A stretch of 38,712 bases of DNA. Source: Magnetococcales bacterium. GTDB lineage: Bacteria; Pseudomonadota; Magnetococcia; Magnetococcales; Magnetaquicoccaceae. Shown one piece after another: positions 1 through 7,865 of this stretch; within the stretch, counting starts at the first letter, position 1, and every line of letters starts with the position of its first letter. The position numbers and the translations under genes were made by a program. The stretch spans positions 1 to 38,712 of the forward strand of contig JADGAY010000009.1 in the NCBI GenBank assembly GCA_015231775.1, in the 5' to 3' direction. The notes under the pieces are model-generated. The model was not told the DNA's origin. It made no database searches and was given only the letters and a program-made list of their open reading frames with translations.

Positions 1-725
1 CCCAGCCGCGCACCGGCAAGACCATGCTCATGCAGAGCATCGCCCACGCCATCGCCGAGAACCATCCCGAGGTGATCCTTCAAGTGTTGCTCATCGATGA
101 GCGACCCGAGGAGGTGACCGACATGAAGCGGTCGGTCAAGGGTGAGGTGGTCTCTTCCACCTTCGACGAACCGGCCACCCGTCACGTTCAGGTGGCGGAG
201 ATGGTCATCGAGAAGGCCAAACGGCTGGTCGAACACAAGCGTGACGTGGTGATCCTGCTCGACTCCATCACCCGTCTGGCGCGCGCCTACAACACCGTGG
301 CCCCCTCTTCCGGCAAGGTGCTCTCCGGTGGTATCGACGCCAACGCCCTGCAGCGTCCCAAGCGGTTTTTCGGCGCGGCGCGCAACATCGAGGAGGGTGG
401 ATCCCTCACCATCATCGCCACCGCGCTCGTGGAGACCGGTTCGCGCATGGACGAGGTGATCTTCGAGGAGTTCAAGGGCACCGGCAACATGGAGGTGAGT
501 CTGGATCGCAAGCTTGTCGAGCGGCGCATCTTCCCGGCCATCGACATCGCCCGTTCCGGCACCCGCAAGGAGGAGCTGCTGATCGACAAGGACGATCTGA
601 GCAAGCTTTGGGTGTTGCGTCGCATCCTGTTGCCCATGGGCTCTCAGGATTCGATGTCTTTTCTCCTGGACAAAATCAAGGCAACCAAGAATAATGCGGA
701 ATTTTTCTCCAGCATGAACAATTGA
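1..725 (+). CDS. rho: Transcription termination factor Rho, C-terminal part (5' end outside window)
   Basis: This is the ATP-driven hexameric RNA helicase that ends transcription at Rho-dependent sites. The reading frame is open from base 3 and begins inside the Walker A loop (PRTGKT), so the N-terminal RNA-binding domain and the start codon lie upstream of the window. Visible in the remaining part are the Walker B region ([16 protein letters not shown]), the Q-loop/R-loop region around [27 protein letters not shown] (listed as a region, residues about 95-121 of the visible frame), and the family-typical [20 protein letters not shown] stretch. The ORF ends at TGA 723-725, and rpmE follows 19 bp later on the same strand. 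A rho gene close to hemE and dnaQ is common near alphaproteobacterial origins. Identification is secure; only the length is incomplete. Confidence 0.97.
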   Translation, partial: QPRTGKTMLMQSIAHAIAENHPEVILQVLLIDERPEEVTDMKRSVKGEVVSSTFDEPATRHVQVAEMVIEKAKRLVEHKRDVVILLDSITRLARAYNTVAPSSGKVLSGGIDANALQRPKRFFGAARNIEEGGSLTIIATALVETGSRMDEVIFEEFKGTGNMEVSLDRKLVERRIFPAIDIARSGTRKEELLIDKDDLSKLWVLRRILLPMGSQDSMSFLLDKIKATKNNAEFFSSMNN

Positions 726-744
726 TGGTCAAGGAAGGACAGCC

Positions 745-975
745 ATGAAAAACGATATCCATCCCCAGTACAAAGACGTCACCTACACCTGCATTGGTTG
801 CGGTCATGTTTTCAAGACCCGTTCCACCGGTTCGGATCTGACCTTGGGCGTCTGCTCGGAGTGTCATCCCTTCTACACCGGCAAGCACAAGCTGGTGGAC
901 ACCGCGGGTCGTGTTGAGCGGTTCATGCAGAAGTATGGCAAGCAGCAGTACACTGGCAAGCAAGCCAAGCACTGA
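745..975 (+). CDS. rpmE: 50S ribosomal protein L31, zinc-binding (C+) type
   Basis: L31 is a small protein of the large ribosomal subunit that bridges towards the small subunit. The 76-residue product starts MKNDIHPQY and carries cysteines in CIGCG (residues about 16-20) and [11 protein letters not shown] (about 38-48). This is the four-Cys pattern of the zinc-containing form; the first pair is spaced CxxC rather than the CxC seen in E. coli. GRVERF near residue 56 is also typical. A purine-rich AAGGA stands about 8 bases before ATG 745. It follows rho closely and is followed by a hairpin terminator at 1003-1040, so rho-rpmE may be one transcript. The C-terminal tail ([10 protein letters not shown]) is basic, as usual. 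Confidence 0.97.
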   Translation: MKNDIHPQYKDVTYTCIGCGHVFKTRSTGSDLTLGVCSECHPFYTGKHKLVDTAGRVERFMQKYGKQQYTGKQAKH

Positions 976-1002
976 TTGATCTTGGGGAAGCAGGGGGGGG
1001 TG

Positions 1003-1040
1003 AAGGGCGTGGGACATTCGTTCCACGCCCTTTCTCTGTT
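1003..1040 (+). terminator. Intrinsic terminator after rpmE
   Basis: AAGGGCGTGG at 1003-1012 pairs perfectly with CCACGCCCTT at 1023-1032, leaving a 10-base loop. It is followed by the T-rich TCTCTGTTTG. The position, about 30 bp after the rpmE stop, fits a rho-rpmE terminator. Confidence 0.75.
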
Positions 1041-1101
1041 TGTGATTTCCGGATGATGGAGCGTCGAGCCCTGGCGGGCGGTGGTGCGTGGGTTTGAGGT
1101 T

Positions 1102-1142
1102 CCAGGGGACGTGGGACCGAAGCTCTTCGGCTTGATCCCTGG
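1102..1142. other. Nested hairpin in the convergent gap between rpmE and petC
   Basis: CCAGGG 1102-1107 can pair with CCCTGG 1137-1142, and inside it CCGAAG 1117-1122 pairs with CTTCGG 1125-1130. The layout (a CCAGGGG arm near a small hairpin with TTCGG) loosely recalls module A of repeat family R1 seen at 9303 and 14144, but the match is degenerate. It may be an eroded copy or chance. Confidence 0.3.
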
Positions 1143-1154
1143 ATCTCCACCCAA

Positions 1155-1179
1155 CAAAAAACCCCCCGTTTCCGGGGGG
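1155..1179 (-). terminator. Intrinsic terminator of the petABC operon
   Basis: Read on the minus strand, CCCCCCG (1179-1173) is followed by a GAAA loop and CGGGGGG (1168-1162), then a run of Ts (complement of the A-run 1155-1161). A seven-pair GC stem, a GNRA-type loop and a T-tract make a strong terminator. It lies 35 bp after the petC stop codon. Confidence 0.9.
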
Positions 1180-1213
1180 CTCTTTGGCTTTCATCCAATC
1201 TCAAACCCATCCA

Positions 1214-2041
1214 TCAGTGAACCTTGGCCCAGATGCGCCGCTTGACCGCATAGAACATCACCGTCAAGATCACCAGATACAACATCACCTTGAGACCAAG
1301 CGCCTTGCGCTCCATGAGGGTCGGCTCGGCAGCCCAGGCCAGAAAGGTCACCACATCCTGGGACATCTGCTTCAACGAACTTTCCACCCCGTCCGGATAG
1401 GTCACCGAACCATCGTTGATCGGCTGCGGCATGGCCAGAAAATGACCTGGGAAGTACTTGTTGAAGTTCTCATTGGCCTGAATGCGCGTCAGGATCTCCT
1501 TGACCTTGTCGGGTTGATGGGCATCCACCCCCAACGCCGAAGAGAGCTCCTTCAACTCGCCTTCCGACAGAACGCCATCCTCCATCACCTTCTGCACCAG
1601 GGCACGATCGGCATCGGTCAGATAGCCGGTCAAAACCGCGTAGGTGTAATCCTCATACCCCTTGCGCGCCTTGGTGATCAAAGAGAGATCCGGCGGCAAG
1701 ACACCAAAGGTGTCCTTGGCGGCCACGGGATCCATGGGGCTGGTCATGCGGTCCTTCTTGTTGTGACTCTGCGCCTCGGCCAACGCGATCACCTCGGCCT
1801 CGGAAAAGCCAAACTGCTTTAATGCGTCGAACTTGATGTACTTGATGGAGTGGCAGGCCATGCACACCTCCACCGCCACGCGGGCACCACGCTTGAGGGC
1901 GGCTTGATCGAACTGCCCGAAGATCCCGTGAAACCCCCAGGACTGCGTGGGCAGCGCGGGACCACCGGAGGCCAAAGCCGGTTGGGGAAGAACCACCGCC
2001 GCCGCCAGGGCCACGGTTTTAAGGAATTTCATGAAGTCCAT
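1214..2041 (-). CDS. petC: Cytochrome c1 of the bc1 complex
   Basis: This is the haem c subunit of ubiquinol:cytochrome c oxidoreductase; it takes electrons from the Rieske protein and passes them to soluble or membrane-bound cytochrome c in the periplasm. The 275-residue product has an N-terminal signal peptide (hydrophobic residues about 9-24), one haem c attachment motif C60-M-A-C-H64, and the distal axial Met in FLAMPQPI (Met about 204). A C-terminal membrane anchor (residues about 252-268) ends in a basic tail. Residues about 140-190 form a charged, helical insertion before the Met ligand region (DADRALVQK to EILTRIQAN). It is the last gene of petA-petB-petC, 18 bp after petB, and is followed by a strong terminator. 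Confidence 0.97.
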   Translation of the reverse strand: MDFMKFLKTVALAAAVVLPQPALASGGPALPTQSWGFHGIFGQFDQAALKRGARVAVEVCMACHSIKYIKFDALKQFGFSEAEVIALAEAQSHNKKDRMTSPMDPVAAKDTFGVLPPDLSLITKARKGYEDYTYAVLTGYLTDADRALVQKVMEDGVLSEGELKELSSALGVDAHQPDKVKEILTRIQANENFNKYFPGHFLAMPQPINDGSVTYPDGVESSLKQMSQDVVTFLAWAAEPTLMERKALGLKVMLYLVILTVMFYAVKRRIWAKVH

Positions 2042-2059
2042 GTTGGCATGCTCCCCTTC

Positions 2060-3274
2060 TTACAAACTTTTGGGCACGGGTTGGGGTTTCTCGATATCGA
2101 ACGCGGTGATGATCCACAACAGGATGAAATACCCGAAGTAGATGGCCGTGCAGGTGCGACCCACGACGATCAACGGCAGGGCGCCGTTGAAACGGGTGGC
2201 ATCCGCCGGATTGTACCCCACCCAGCCCAACAGGAAGCAGTCGATGACGAAAATCCAAAAGAGTTGACGGCTCAACGGACGATAGCGGAACGAACGAACC
2301 GGGGAGCGATCCAGGAAAGGCAGGATAAACAGAATGGCGATGGCGGCGATCATGGCGATGACACCGGCCAGCTTGCTGAAAGATCCCAAAAAGTCAATCG
2401 AACGCAGGATGGCATAGAAGGGAAGGAAATACCACTCTGGCACGATGTGGGCCGGGGTCTGCATCGGATTGGCCGGGATGTAGTTGTCCGGTTCCAGGAA
2501 GAAGTTGGGAATGAAGAAGACAAAGGCGCAATAAACCAGCAAAAACACCCCCATCGCAAAGAGATCCTTGATGGTGATGTAGGGGTGGAACGGGATGGTA
2601 TCCTTGTGCTCGTCGAGATCGATGCCATCCGGATTGTTGGAGTGGACCGCGTGCAGGGCCCAGAGGTGGATGATCACCACGCCGAAGATCACGAAGGGCA
2701 ACAAGAAGTGCAAGGCGAAAAAGCGGTTCAGAGTGGGATCACCCACCGCGAAACCACCCCAGATCCAGATGACCAGCTCCTCGCCAACCACCGGAATGGC
2801 GCTCATCAGGTTGGTGATCACCGCGGCGCCCCAGTAGGACATCTGACCCCAGGGCAGGACATAGCCCATGAAGGCGGTGGCCATCAGGAGGAAGAAGATG
2901 ATGATCCCGAACCACCAGAGGATCTCGCGGGGGGCGCGATAGGAGCCGTAGTACATGCCACGCAGGATGTGGACGTAAACGGTGATAAAGAAGAAGGTCG
3001 CGCCGTTGGCGTGCATGTAACGCAACAACCAGCCGTAGTTGACATCACGCATGATGTGTTCGACCACATCAAAGGCTTGATTGGCGTCCGCCTTGTAGTG
3101 CATGGCCAGGAACAGCCCGGTCAAGAGCATGACAATGAGACAAAAAAGAGCCAATGAACCAAAAACCCACCAATAGTTGAGGTTTTTGGGCGTTGGGTAT
3201 TCGGTGGCTTGACTTTTGATCAAAGCCGTGACGGGCAGACGAGCATCCACCCAATCCATGATCGATTTAGACAC
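2060..3274 (-). CDS. petB: Cytochrome b of the bc1 complex
   Basis: This is the membrane core of the bc1 complex, carrying haems bL and bH and both quinone sites (Qo and Qi). At 404 residues it is a full-length bacterial cytochrome b with eight predicted membrane helices. Diagnostic motifs are [11 protein letters not shown] and [19 protein letters not shown] in the N-terminal half, [20 protein letters not shown] for the second pair of haem histidines, and the Qo-site PEWY at about residue 275. It is fused as one polypeptide, as in Proteobacteria, not split into b6 and subunit IV. It lies between the Rieske and cytochrome c1 genes. Confidence 0.98.
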   Translation of the reverse strand: MSKSIMDWVDARLPVTALIKSQATEYPTPKNLNYWWVFGSLALFCLIVMLLTGLFLAMHYKADANQAFDVVEHIMRDVNYGWLLRYMHANGATFFFITVYVHILRGMYYGSYRAPREILWWFGIIIFFLLMATAFMGYVLPWGQMSYWGAAVITNLMSAIPVVGEELVIWIWGGFAVGDPTLNRFFALHFLLPFVIFGVVIIHLWALHAVHSNNPDGIDLDEHKDTIPFHPYITIKDLFAMGVFLLVYCAFVFFIPNFFLEPDNYIPANPMQTPAHIVPEWYFLPFYAILRSIDFLGSFSKLAGVIAMIAAIAILFILPFLDRSPVRSFRYRPLSRQLFWIFVIDCFLLGWVGYNPADATRFNGALPLIVVGRTCTAIYFGYFILLWIITAFDIEKPQPVPKSL

Positions 3275-3343
3275 CGTGAGGACTCCTTGCGTGGCGCACT
3301 TTTTGGTGAGGATGGTTCTTCATGAGGCGTTTCATGGTCCGGA

Positions 3344-3916
3344 TCAGCCGACCGACTTGCCGATCACGAGGGTCTTGTCATCCTTGAAGGCATAGAAGGG
3401 GACTTCAAGGTTCTTGGGAGCCGGACCTTGACGGATACGTCCCGAGGTATCGTAGTGGGAGCCGTGGCAAGGACAGAGGAAACCACCGAAATTGCCGGTG
3501 CCGATCGGTTGCGGCACGCAACCCAGATGGGTGCAGATGGCCAAGAGCACGAGATATTCCGGCTTTTGGGCCCGCTCGGCATCCTTGGCCGGATCCGGCA
3601 GTTTTTCCGCGTCGCCCTTTTTGGCGGAGGCGATCTGCTCGTCGGTGCGGTGAAGGATGAAGACCGGCTTGCCCTGCCAAGGCACGGTGATCATCTGACC
3701 CTTGCCGAGGGCGCTGATGTCCACTTCGGTGGTGGCCTGGGAGAGGACATCCGCGGAAGGGCTCCAGGAGCGGATGAAGGGCCAGGCCGCGCCAGCGACA
3801 CCGACCGCGCTGACCGCGCCGGTGGCCAGGATCAGAAAGTCGCGGCGGCTCTCCTCCTCGGGTTGTTCCGGAACCGGTGAATGGGAATGGGCCGTTGAGT
3901 GTGCGGAAGCGGACAT
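3344..3916 (-). CDS. petA: Rieske iron-sulfur subunit of the bc1 complex
   Basis: The Rieske subunit takes one electron from quinol at the Qo site and moves it to cytochrome c1. The 190-residue product starts [11 protein letters not shown] and has a twin-arginine-like [10 protein letters not shown] followed by a single hydrophobic segment (Tat-dependent membrane anchor). The [2Fe-2S] cluster is held by CTHLGC and CPCHGSHYD, with the usual Cys and His pairs and the disulfide cysteines. The frame stays open upstream to a TTG at 3958, but ATG 3916 gives the standard N-terminus. No good Shine-Dalgarno is visible before it; AGGTC about 9 bases upstream is the best candidate. It is first in the petABC operon. 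Confidence 0.96.
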   Translation of the reverse strand: MSASAHSTAHSHSPVPEQPEEESRRDFLILATGAVSAVGVAGAAWPFIRSWSPSADVLSQATTEVDISALGKGQMITVPWQGKPVFILHRTDEQIASAKKGDAEKLPDPAKDAERAQKPEYLVLLAICTHLGCVPQPIGTGNFGGFLCPCHGSHYDTSGRIRQGPAPKNLEVPFYAFKDDKTLVIGKSVG

Positions 3917-4102
3917 GAAGTTCTTGACCTGTATCAAAAAGGAGGTGATGCGAACCAAGCCGGTTCAAACCTTGCCACTATTTCAAATTGATGGCTTGGA
4001 GTCAAGCCCTTTCCATGGAAAATTTTCCACAAAAAGTCTGGCTTTTTTAAAAAAATTAAGGCAATATAGGAATTCTGGACAAAATCATTATCACCAGTAT
4101 GG

Positions 4103-4315
4103 ATGACCAACATGGAATGGAAACGTGAAAAACCCAAAGAACAGGGCTGGTTCTGGTGGAAACCGGTCCCTAACTATGCCGAGGCGGTCTTGATCAAACA
4201 AGGATTCGTCTATCGGGTCGGCGTGGTGGAGGGCAAACAGCTTGGTTTGTGCGTGGGTCAATGGATGGGTCCCATCGAACCATCCGCCCCTGGCATGGGC
4301 GCCATGCCGGGTTGA
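4103..4315 (+). CDS. Small conserved-looking hypothetical protein
   Basis: The 70-residue product starts MTNMEWKREKPKE and has an aromatic cluster GWFWWKP near residue 15. A middle section (AEAVLIKQGFVYRVG) and GQWMGPIEPSAPG near the end follow. The pattern of GW-W at the start, a short beta-rich middle and W-GPI-P at the end resembles small uncharacterised proteins of phage and genomic islands, so I regard it as real, but I can give no function. ATG 4112 is an alternative start; neither has a strong ribosome binding site. It lies between the divergent petA leader and a strong hairpin at 4344. Confidence 0.6.
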   Translation: MTNMEWKREKPKEQGWFWWKPVPNYAEAVLIKQGFVYRVGVVEGKQLGLCVGQWMGPIEPSAPGMGAMPG

Positions 4316-4343
4316 CGGATTCACCGATTGCCTGGCGATCCAA

Positions 4344-4374
4344 GGATCCGGGAGCCTTTCGCGCTCCCGGATCC
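4344..4374. terminator. Strong hairpin between convergent genes
   Basis: GGATCCGGGAGC (4344-4355) pairs perfectly with GCTCCCGGATCC (4363-4374) around a 7-base loop. There is no long T-run, so termination is inferred from its location between the plus-strand small ORF and the minus-strand Nif3 gene. Confidence 0.6.
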
Positions 4375-4450
4375 ATTCAAATCTTCGAAGTTCCCCCCGT
4401 CTGATCGGAATCGGTCTTCAACCCATCCAATCGGGTTGATACCCTTCCCG

Positions 4451-5209
4451 TCAAATCGGGTTGGGAATGTCGATGAATTGAAACGCCAGGCCAAATTGGC
4501 GCTCGAGCAGCGCGCCCACCGCCATCACCCCGAATTTTTCGGTGCGATGGTGGCCAGCGGCAATCACATGAATCCCCTCTTCACGGGCAAAGTGATAGAT
4601 CGGCTCGGACGGTTCGCCGGTCAAAAACAGATCCGCTCCCAGATCCTTGGCCTCGCGCACCAATTCCGGCGCGCCACCCGAACAGACCGCCACGCGACGA
4701 ATCCGGTCCGGTCCGAACGGCAACACCAGCGGTTCCCCTCCCAAAATTTCACGCACCCGGATGACAAATTCCTCGATCGACATGGGTTGGTCGCTCTCCC
4801 CGATGCTGGAAAGATGGGAGCCTTGATAAAATCCGAATGGAATTGTTGGTTTTAAGTTGAATTTTTTCAATATCATGGCATTATTACCGTATTCGACGTG
4901 CTTGTCGATTGGCAGGTGATAGGCCATGAGGGTCAGATCGCGTTCCAGCAAAAAAGCGAGCCGCGCCTTTAAATTGCCCTGTACCACACGAGAATCCTTG
5001 TTCCAAAACATTCCGTGATGTACCAAAATCAGATCCGCCGCCTTTTCATCCGCGGCACGGAACAGATCCATGCAGGCCGATACGCCTCCAATCACCCGGC
5101 TCACCTTGTCGTGACCGCGCACCTGCACCCCGTTGGGGGTGTAATCGGCGATGGAGGAGACTTGCAGGGTTTCGGCCAAAAACCGTTCCACTTCCGTGAG
5201 AGTTGTCAA
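4451..5209 (-). CDS. Nif3-like dinuclear metal centre protein (YbgI/DUF34 family)
   Basis: This family forms toroidal hexamers with a two-metal site in each subunit; the cellular role is still unclear, although several members are annotated as GTP cyclohydrolase I type 2. The 252-residue length is normal for the short form. The metal-site motifs are H64-H65 in LVHHGMFW, the HLPIDKH stretch at about 98-104, and GHHRTEKFG near residue 220. The start is a TTG at 5209, supported by a good AAGGAG eight bases upstream and by alignment with the family N-terminus. It is divergent from the unknown gene at 5262, with only 52 bp between them. Confidence 0.93.
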   Translation of the reverse strand: MTTLTEVERFLAETLQVSSIADYTPNGVQVRGHDKVSRVIGGVSACMDLFRAADEKAADLILVHHGMFWNKDSRVVQGNLKARLAFLLERDLTLMAYHLPIDKHVEYGNNAMILKKFNLKPTIPFGFYQGSHLSSIGESDQPMSIEEFVIRVREILGGEPLVLPFGPDRIRRVAVCSGGAPELVREAKDLGADLFLTGEPSEPIYHFAREEGIHVIAAGHHRTEKFGVMAVGALLERQFGLAFQFIDIPNPI

Positions 5210-5213
5210 GGGT

Positions 5214-5243
5214 TTGACTCCTTAAATATCTGAATTTTATTAA
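5214..5243 (+). promoter_or_regulatory. Candidate sigma-70 promoter for the 5262 gene
   Basis: TTGACT (5214-5219), an 18-base spacer and TATTAA (5238-5243). Transcription would start about 10-12 bases before ATG 5262, giving a very short leader. No Shine-Dalgarno is visible there. Confidence 0.45.
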
Positions 5244-5261
5244 AATGCGTGTATGTGACCG

Positions 5262-6368
5262 ATGACTGAAATCGACAATACCTTCACTGTTCTGCATGCC
5301 GATCCCGAGGAGCGGGAGCAGGTGCTTTCCGATCCCTATTGGGCGTCGCGGGATAAAATTCTGAAACTGCTTTTGAACTACACCTTGATCGAATCGTTCA
5401 AGAAGTTCGTCAAGCGGCAGATGCCCTATCCCTATGTCTCGCCCTCGATGGTGCGTCCTCGGGCTGCCACGGCCAGTCGCGAGTATACCTTGCACAATAC
5501 CTGTCTGATCACCCTTTTGGATTCGCCCTTGCCAAGCAATCTGAAAAAGCATTTCCGTTGTCGGGAGGGGAATCGGGTCACCCGGGAGAACATCGTGGAC
5601 GTGGCCCCGGATCTGCCCTTTTTGGAAAGTTACTGCGATTCCCATCGGGATTCAAGCCACCCGGCCTTTGTGAATCTTCTGCGCATGCTCCTGCCCCTGG
5701 ACTATTCGCTGTTGATCCAGAATACCGCCGCGCCTGGGGATCCGGCAAAAAAATTCGAGCTGAGCAATTTCCATGTACGCATCGAACGGTTGACGGACAA
5801 CGCCTTGCGGCATCTGGGCATCCATTTGAACTATCTCGAACGCTCCTTGCGTGAAAAAGGGGATGTTTTCATTGAGACGTTGGAGAAGAAGCTCTACGAA
5901 TACTATCACTTCTACCACAACGCCGGCGGGCGTCGTGCCGCTGCCGTGCATGCGGCGCAGTTGTTGTTGCGGGAGAAATTACCTGGAACCATTCTGGTCG
6001 GCTCGCAACAGGACCGTCGTCTCACCCTTTTGACCGTGCATGGCAAGAGTCAGCAAACCTCGGTGGAGCAGTACTTCCTGATCAAATTGAGCAGTACCGC
6101 GGTATCCGAATTGATCGATCTGGGTCATGCGCACCGCATCGATGTTCAGAAAAATTTTCTGATTTCGATCGATGATGAACATGAGGGATTGGTGGTGCTC
6201 AAGGCCGAATATGAGCACACCGAAGCGGCCAAACCGACATTGAGTAACAAACCTCGGGATATCGAGCAGATTCACGGGGATTGGTTGCAATTGAAACGGG
6301 AGAGCATCGTTCCGATCACGCCGCATGAGACGACGCGGATTGGTTATTCGTTTGCCTATCGGTCGTGA
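5262..6368 (+). CDS. Hypothetical protein, 368 residues, family not recognised
   Basis: I do not recognise this protein. It has no signal peptide, no membrane segment and no nucleotide-binding or catalytic motif that I can identify. It looks soluble, charged and mixed alpha/beta. Residues about 200-215 (EKKLYEYYHFYHNAGGRR) are rich in aromatic residues and lysine and are followed by an alanine-rich helix, which could be a nucleic-acid or partner-binding surface, but that is speculation. Codon use looks like that of its neighbours, and the frame is intact from ATG 5262 to TGA 6366-6368. It is divergent from the Nif3-like gene and lies immediately beside the candidate origin at 6369-6790. Confidence 0.8.
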   Translation: MTEIDNTFTVLHADPEEREQVLSDPYWASRDKILKLLLNYTLIESFKKFVKRQMPYPYVSPSMVRPRAATASREYTLHNTCLITLLDSPLPSNLKKHFRCREGNRVTRENIVDVAPDLPFLESYCDSHRDSSHPAFVNLLRMLLPLDYSLLIQNTAAPGDPAKKFELSNFHVRIERLTDNALRHLGIHLNYLERSLREKGDVFIETLEKKLYEYYHFYHNAGGRRAAAVHAAQLLLREKLPGTILVGSQQDRRLTLLTVHGKSQQTSVEQYFLIKLSSTAVSELIDLGHAHRIDVQKNFLISIDDEHEGLVVLKAEYEHTEAAKPTLSNKPRDIEQIHGDWLQLKRESIVPITPHETTRIGYSFAYRS

Positions 6369-6473
6369 GGGGTGGATTCCAAGGTGGCGGGGTTCAAGGG
6401 GAGATGCGGTCCCAACCGGGGTTTCCCTGTCATCCCCGCGACCCTGGGGAGTCCTGAACCACGACGTCAAACA

Positions 6474-6511
6474 TTCATCCACAACCAACTGTCGATCACC
6501 TTGTGGATGAA
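6474..6511. promoter_or_regulatory. Inverted pair of DnaA-box-like sites
   Basis: TTCATCCACAA (6474-6484) and TTGTGGATGAA (6501-6511) are perfect inverted copies separated by 16 bases. Each contains TCATCCACA, one mismatch from the DnaA consensus. A hairpin or a different dimeric regulator is the alternative. Confidence 0.5.
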
Positions 6512-6648
6512 CAGAGGCAGAAACTGGGCAAAAGCCTCTCCGAGACCGTCAACACCCACGGCCTGCACAGTTCATCCCCTGATCCATCCACGCGTCATGC
6601 CCAGGGGATTGGATAAAATTTAATCTCTATTTCAACATGTTATCAAAT

Positions 6649-6657
6649 TGATCCACA
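6649..6657 (+). promoter_or_regulatory. Third DnaA-box-like site
   Basis: TGATCCACA, one mismatch from TTATCCACA. It lies in the AT-rich part and overlaps a small palindrome, ATCAA-A-TTGAT (6642-6652). Confidence 0.4.
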
Positions 6658-6685
6658 ATTAGGGCCACACTCCTTCTACCATCTT

Positions 6686-6714
6686 TTGATTTATATAAGA
6701 AAATAGCTTATAGA
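6686..6714 (+). promoter_or_regulatory. Candidate sigma-70 promoter of hemE-hemN
   Basis: TTGATT (6686-6691), a 17-base spacer and TATAGA (6709-6714). The spacer contains TATAAG and CTTATA as an inverted repeat (6694-6712), a possible regulator site. The predicted start lies about 70 bases before hemE, on the edge of the candidate origin. Confidence 0.5.
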
Positions 6715-6790
6715 ATAACCTCGACCAATCATTCGTCACCACGTTTCCTCACCCAACTCCATCAATCCCAAGGATCTTGAAGCAAAATCC

Positions 6791-7858
6791 ATGCCCACGA
6801 CCGAACCGAATCATCGTTTCCTGAGAGCCTGTCTGGGATTGCCCACCGATCGGGTGCCGATCTGGATCATGCGTCAAGCAGGTCGGTATCTGCCCGAATA
6901 CATGCAGGTACGCCGGGAAGCCGGTGATTTTCTCTCCTTGTGCAAAAATCCCGAATTGGCTGCCAAGGTGACCTGGCAGCCCATCGAACGGTTCGGTTTG
7001 GACGCGGCGATTCTCTTTTCCGATATCCTGGTGGTCCCCGAGGCCATGGGCATGGGGTTGAGTTTCGGCACCGGGGAGGGCCCGATTCTCAATCCGCGCA
7101 TTGAAACATCTGGCGATGTGGAACGGTTGCACGCGCCGGATCCGGAAAAGGATCTGAAATACGTCATGGACGCCATCCGGACGATTCGCGGGTTGCTCGC
7201 GGACCGGGTGCCGTTGATCGGTTTTTCCGGCAGTCCCTGGACTCTGGCCACCTACATGGTCGAAGGTGGATCAAGTCGCACGTTCACCCGTGTTCTTGGC
7301 CTGTTGCGCGAACATCCCGAGGTGATGCAGCGGCTGTTGGATCGGTTGGTCGAGGCGGTGACCGACTATCTCAACGCCCAGATCCGTCACGGGGTGCAGG
7401 CGGTTCAGATCTTCGATACCTGGGGCGGGGTGCTCGAGCACGATGAATTTTTGAACTTCTCCCTGGAGAGCATGCGCCGCATCGTGGCCGGATTGCGTCG
7501 TATCGGACCGGATGGAATGCCGGTTCCGGTGATTCTGTTTGCCAAGGGGTGTGGGGAGCATCTGGAGGCCATGGCCGAGAGCGGTTGCCAGGTGGTGGGA
7601 TTGGACTGGACCACGGATATCGGTTCGGCGCGTTTGCGGGTTGGCGGCAAGGTGGCCTTGCAGGGCAACATGGATCCAGGCTTGTTGCGCGCTTCGTCGG
7701 AGGAGATCAAGCAGGAGGCGGAACGGATCCTGCGGGCGTATGGTCCCCATCCGGGACACATCTTCAATCTGGGTCACGGCATTTCTCCAGATTGTCTGCC
7801 CGAACGGGTGGCGGGGCTGGTCGAGGCGGTGCGGAATTTTTCGTTTCAGGAGTCTTGA
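6791..7858 (+). CDS. hemE: Uroporphyrinogen decarboxylase
   Basis: HemE removes four carboxyl groups from uroporphyrinogen III to give coproporphyrinogen III in cytosolic haem synthesis. The 355-residue length is standard. The N-terminal signature RVPIWIMRQAGRYLPEY (about residues 18-34) is intact, and the catalytic aspartate lies in AILFSDILVVPEAMG (about 76-90). FSGSPWTLATYMVEGG and the C-terminal GHIFNLGHGI are also characteristic. It begins 70 bases after a plausible promoter and is followed 7 bases later by hemN, whose ribosome binding site lies inside the hemE end. Its position beside the candidate origin repeats the alphaproteobacterial arrangement. Confidence 0.98.
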   Translation: MPTTEPNHRFLRACLGLPTDRVPIWIMRQAGRYLPEYMQVRREAGDFLSLCKNPELAAKVTWQPIERFGLDAAILFSDILVVPEAMGMGLSFGTGEGPILNPRIETSGDVERLHAPDPEKDLKYVMDAIRTIRGLLADRVPLIGFSGSPWTLATYMVEGGSSRTFTRVLGLLREHPEVMQRLLDRLVEAVTDYLNAQIRHGVQAVQIFDTWGGVLEHDEFLNFSLESMRRIVAGLRRIGPDGMPVPVILFAKGCGEHLEAMAESGCQVVGLDWTTDIGSARLRVGGKVALQGNMDPGLLRASSEEIKQEAERILRAYGPHPGHIFNLGHGISPDCLPERVAGLVEAVRNFSFQES

Positions 7859-7865
7859 TCAAGCC

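Larger units (their letters stand above)
6369..6790. other. Candidate chromosomal replication origin (non-coding, next to hemE)
   Basis: No credible gene occupies these 422 bases. They hold three nine-mers one mismatch away from the DnaA box TTATCCACA: TCATCCACA at 6475-6483, its inverse at 6502-6510, and TGATCCACA at 6649-6657. The stretch 6610-6720 is clearly AT-richer than its surroundings and could be the unwinding element. In Caulobacter and Rickettsia the origin lies beside hemE, and the genes around this gap (rho, hemE, hemN, dnaQ, aroE) match that neighbourhood. The sequence elements are seen; origin function is inferred. Confidence 0.5.

Noticed and set aside
3960-3972. GGTTCAAACC resembling a tRNA T-arm
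   Set aside because: No acceptor stem, D-arm or anticodon arm can be built around it.
3948-4106. 52-codon plus-strand ORF starting inside the 12-base Shine-Dalgarno match
   Set aside because: The ATG overlaps the Shine-Dalgarno, so spacing is wrong, and the product ([12 protein letters not shown]) looks random; it also overlaps the petA leader.
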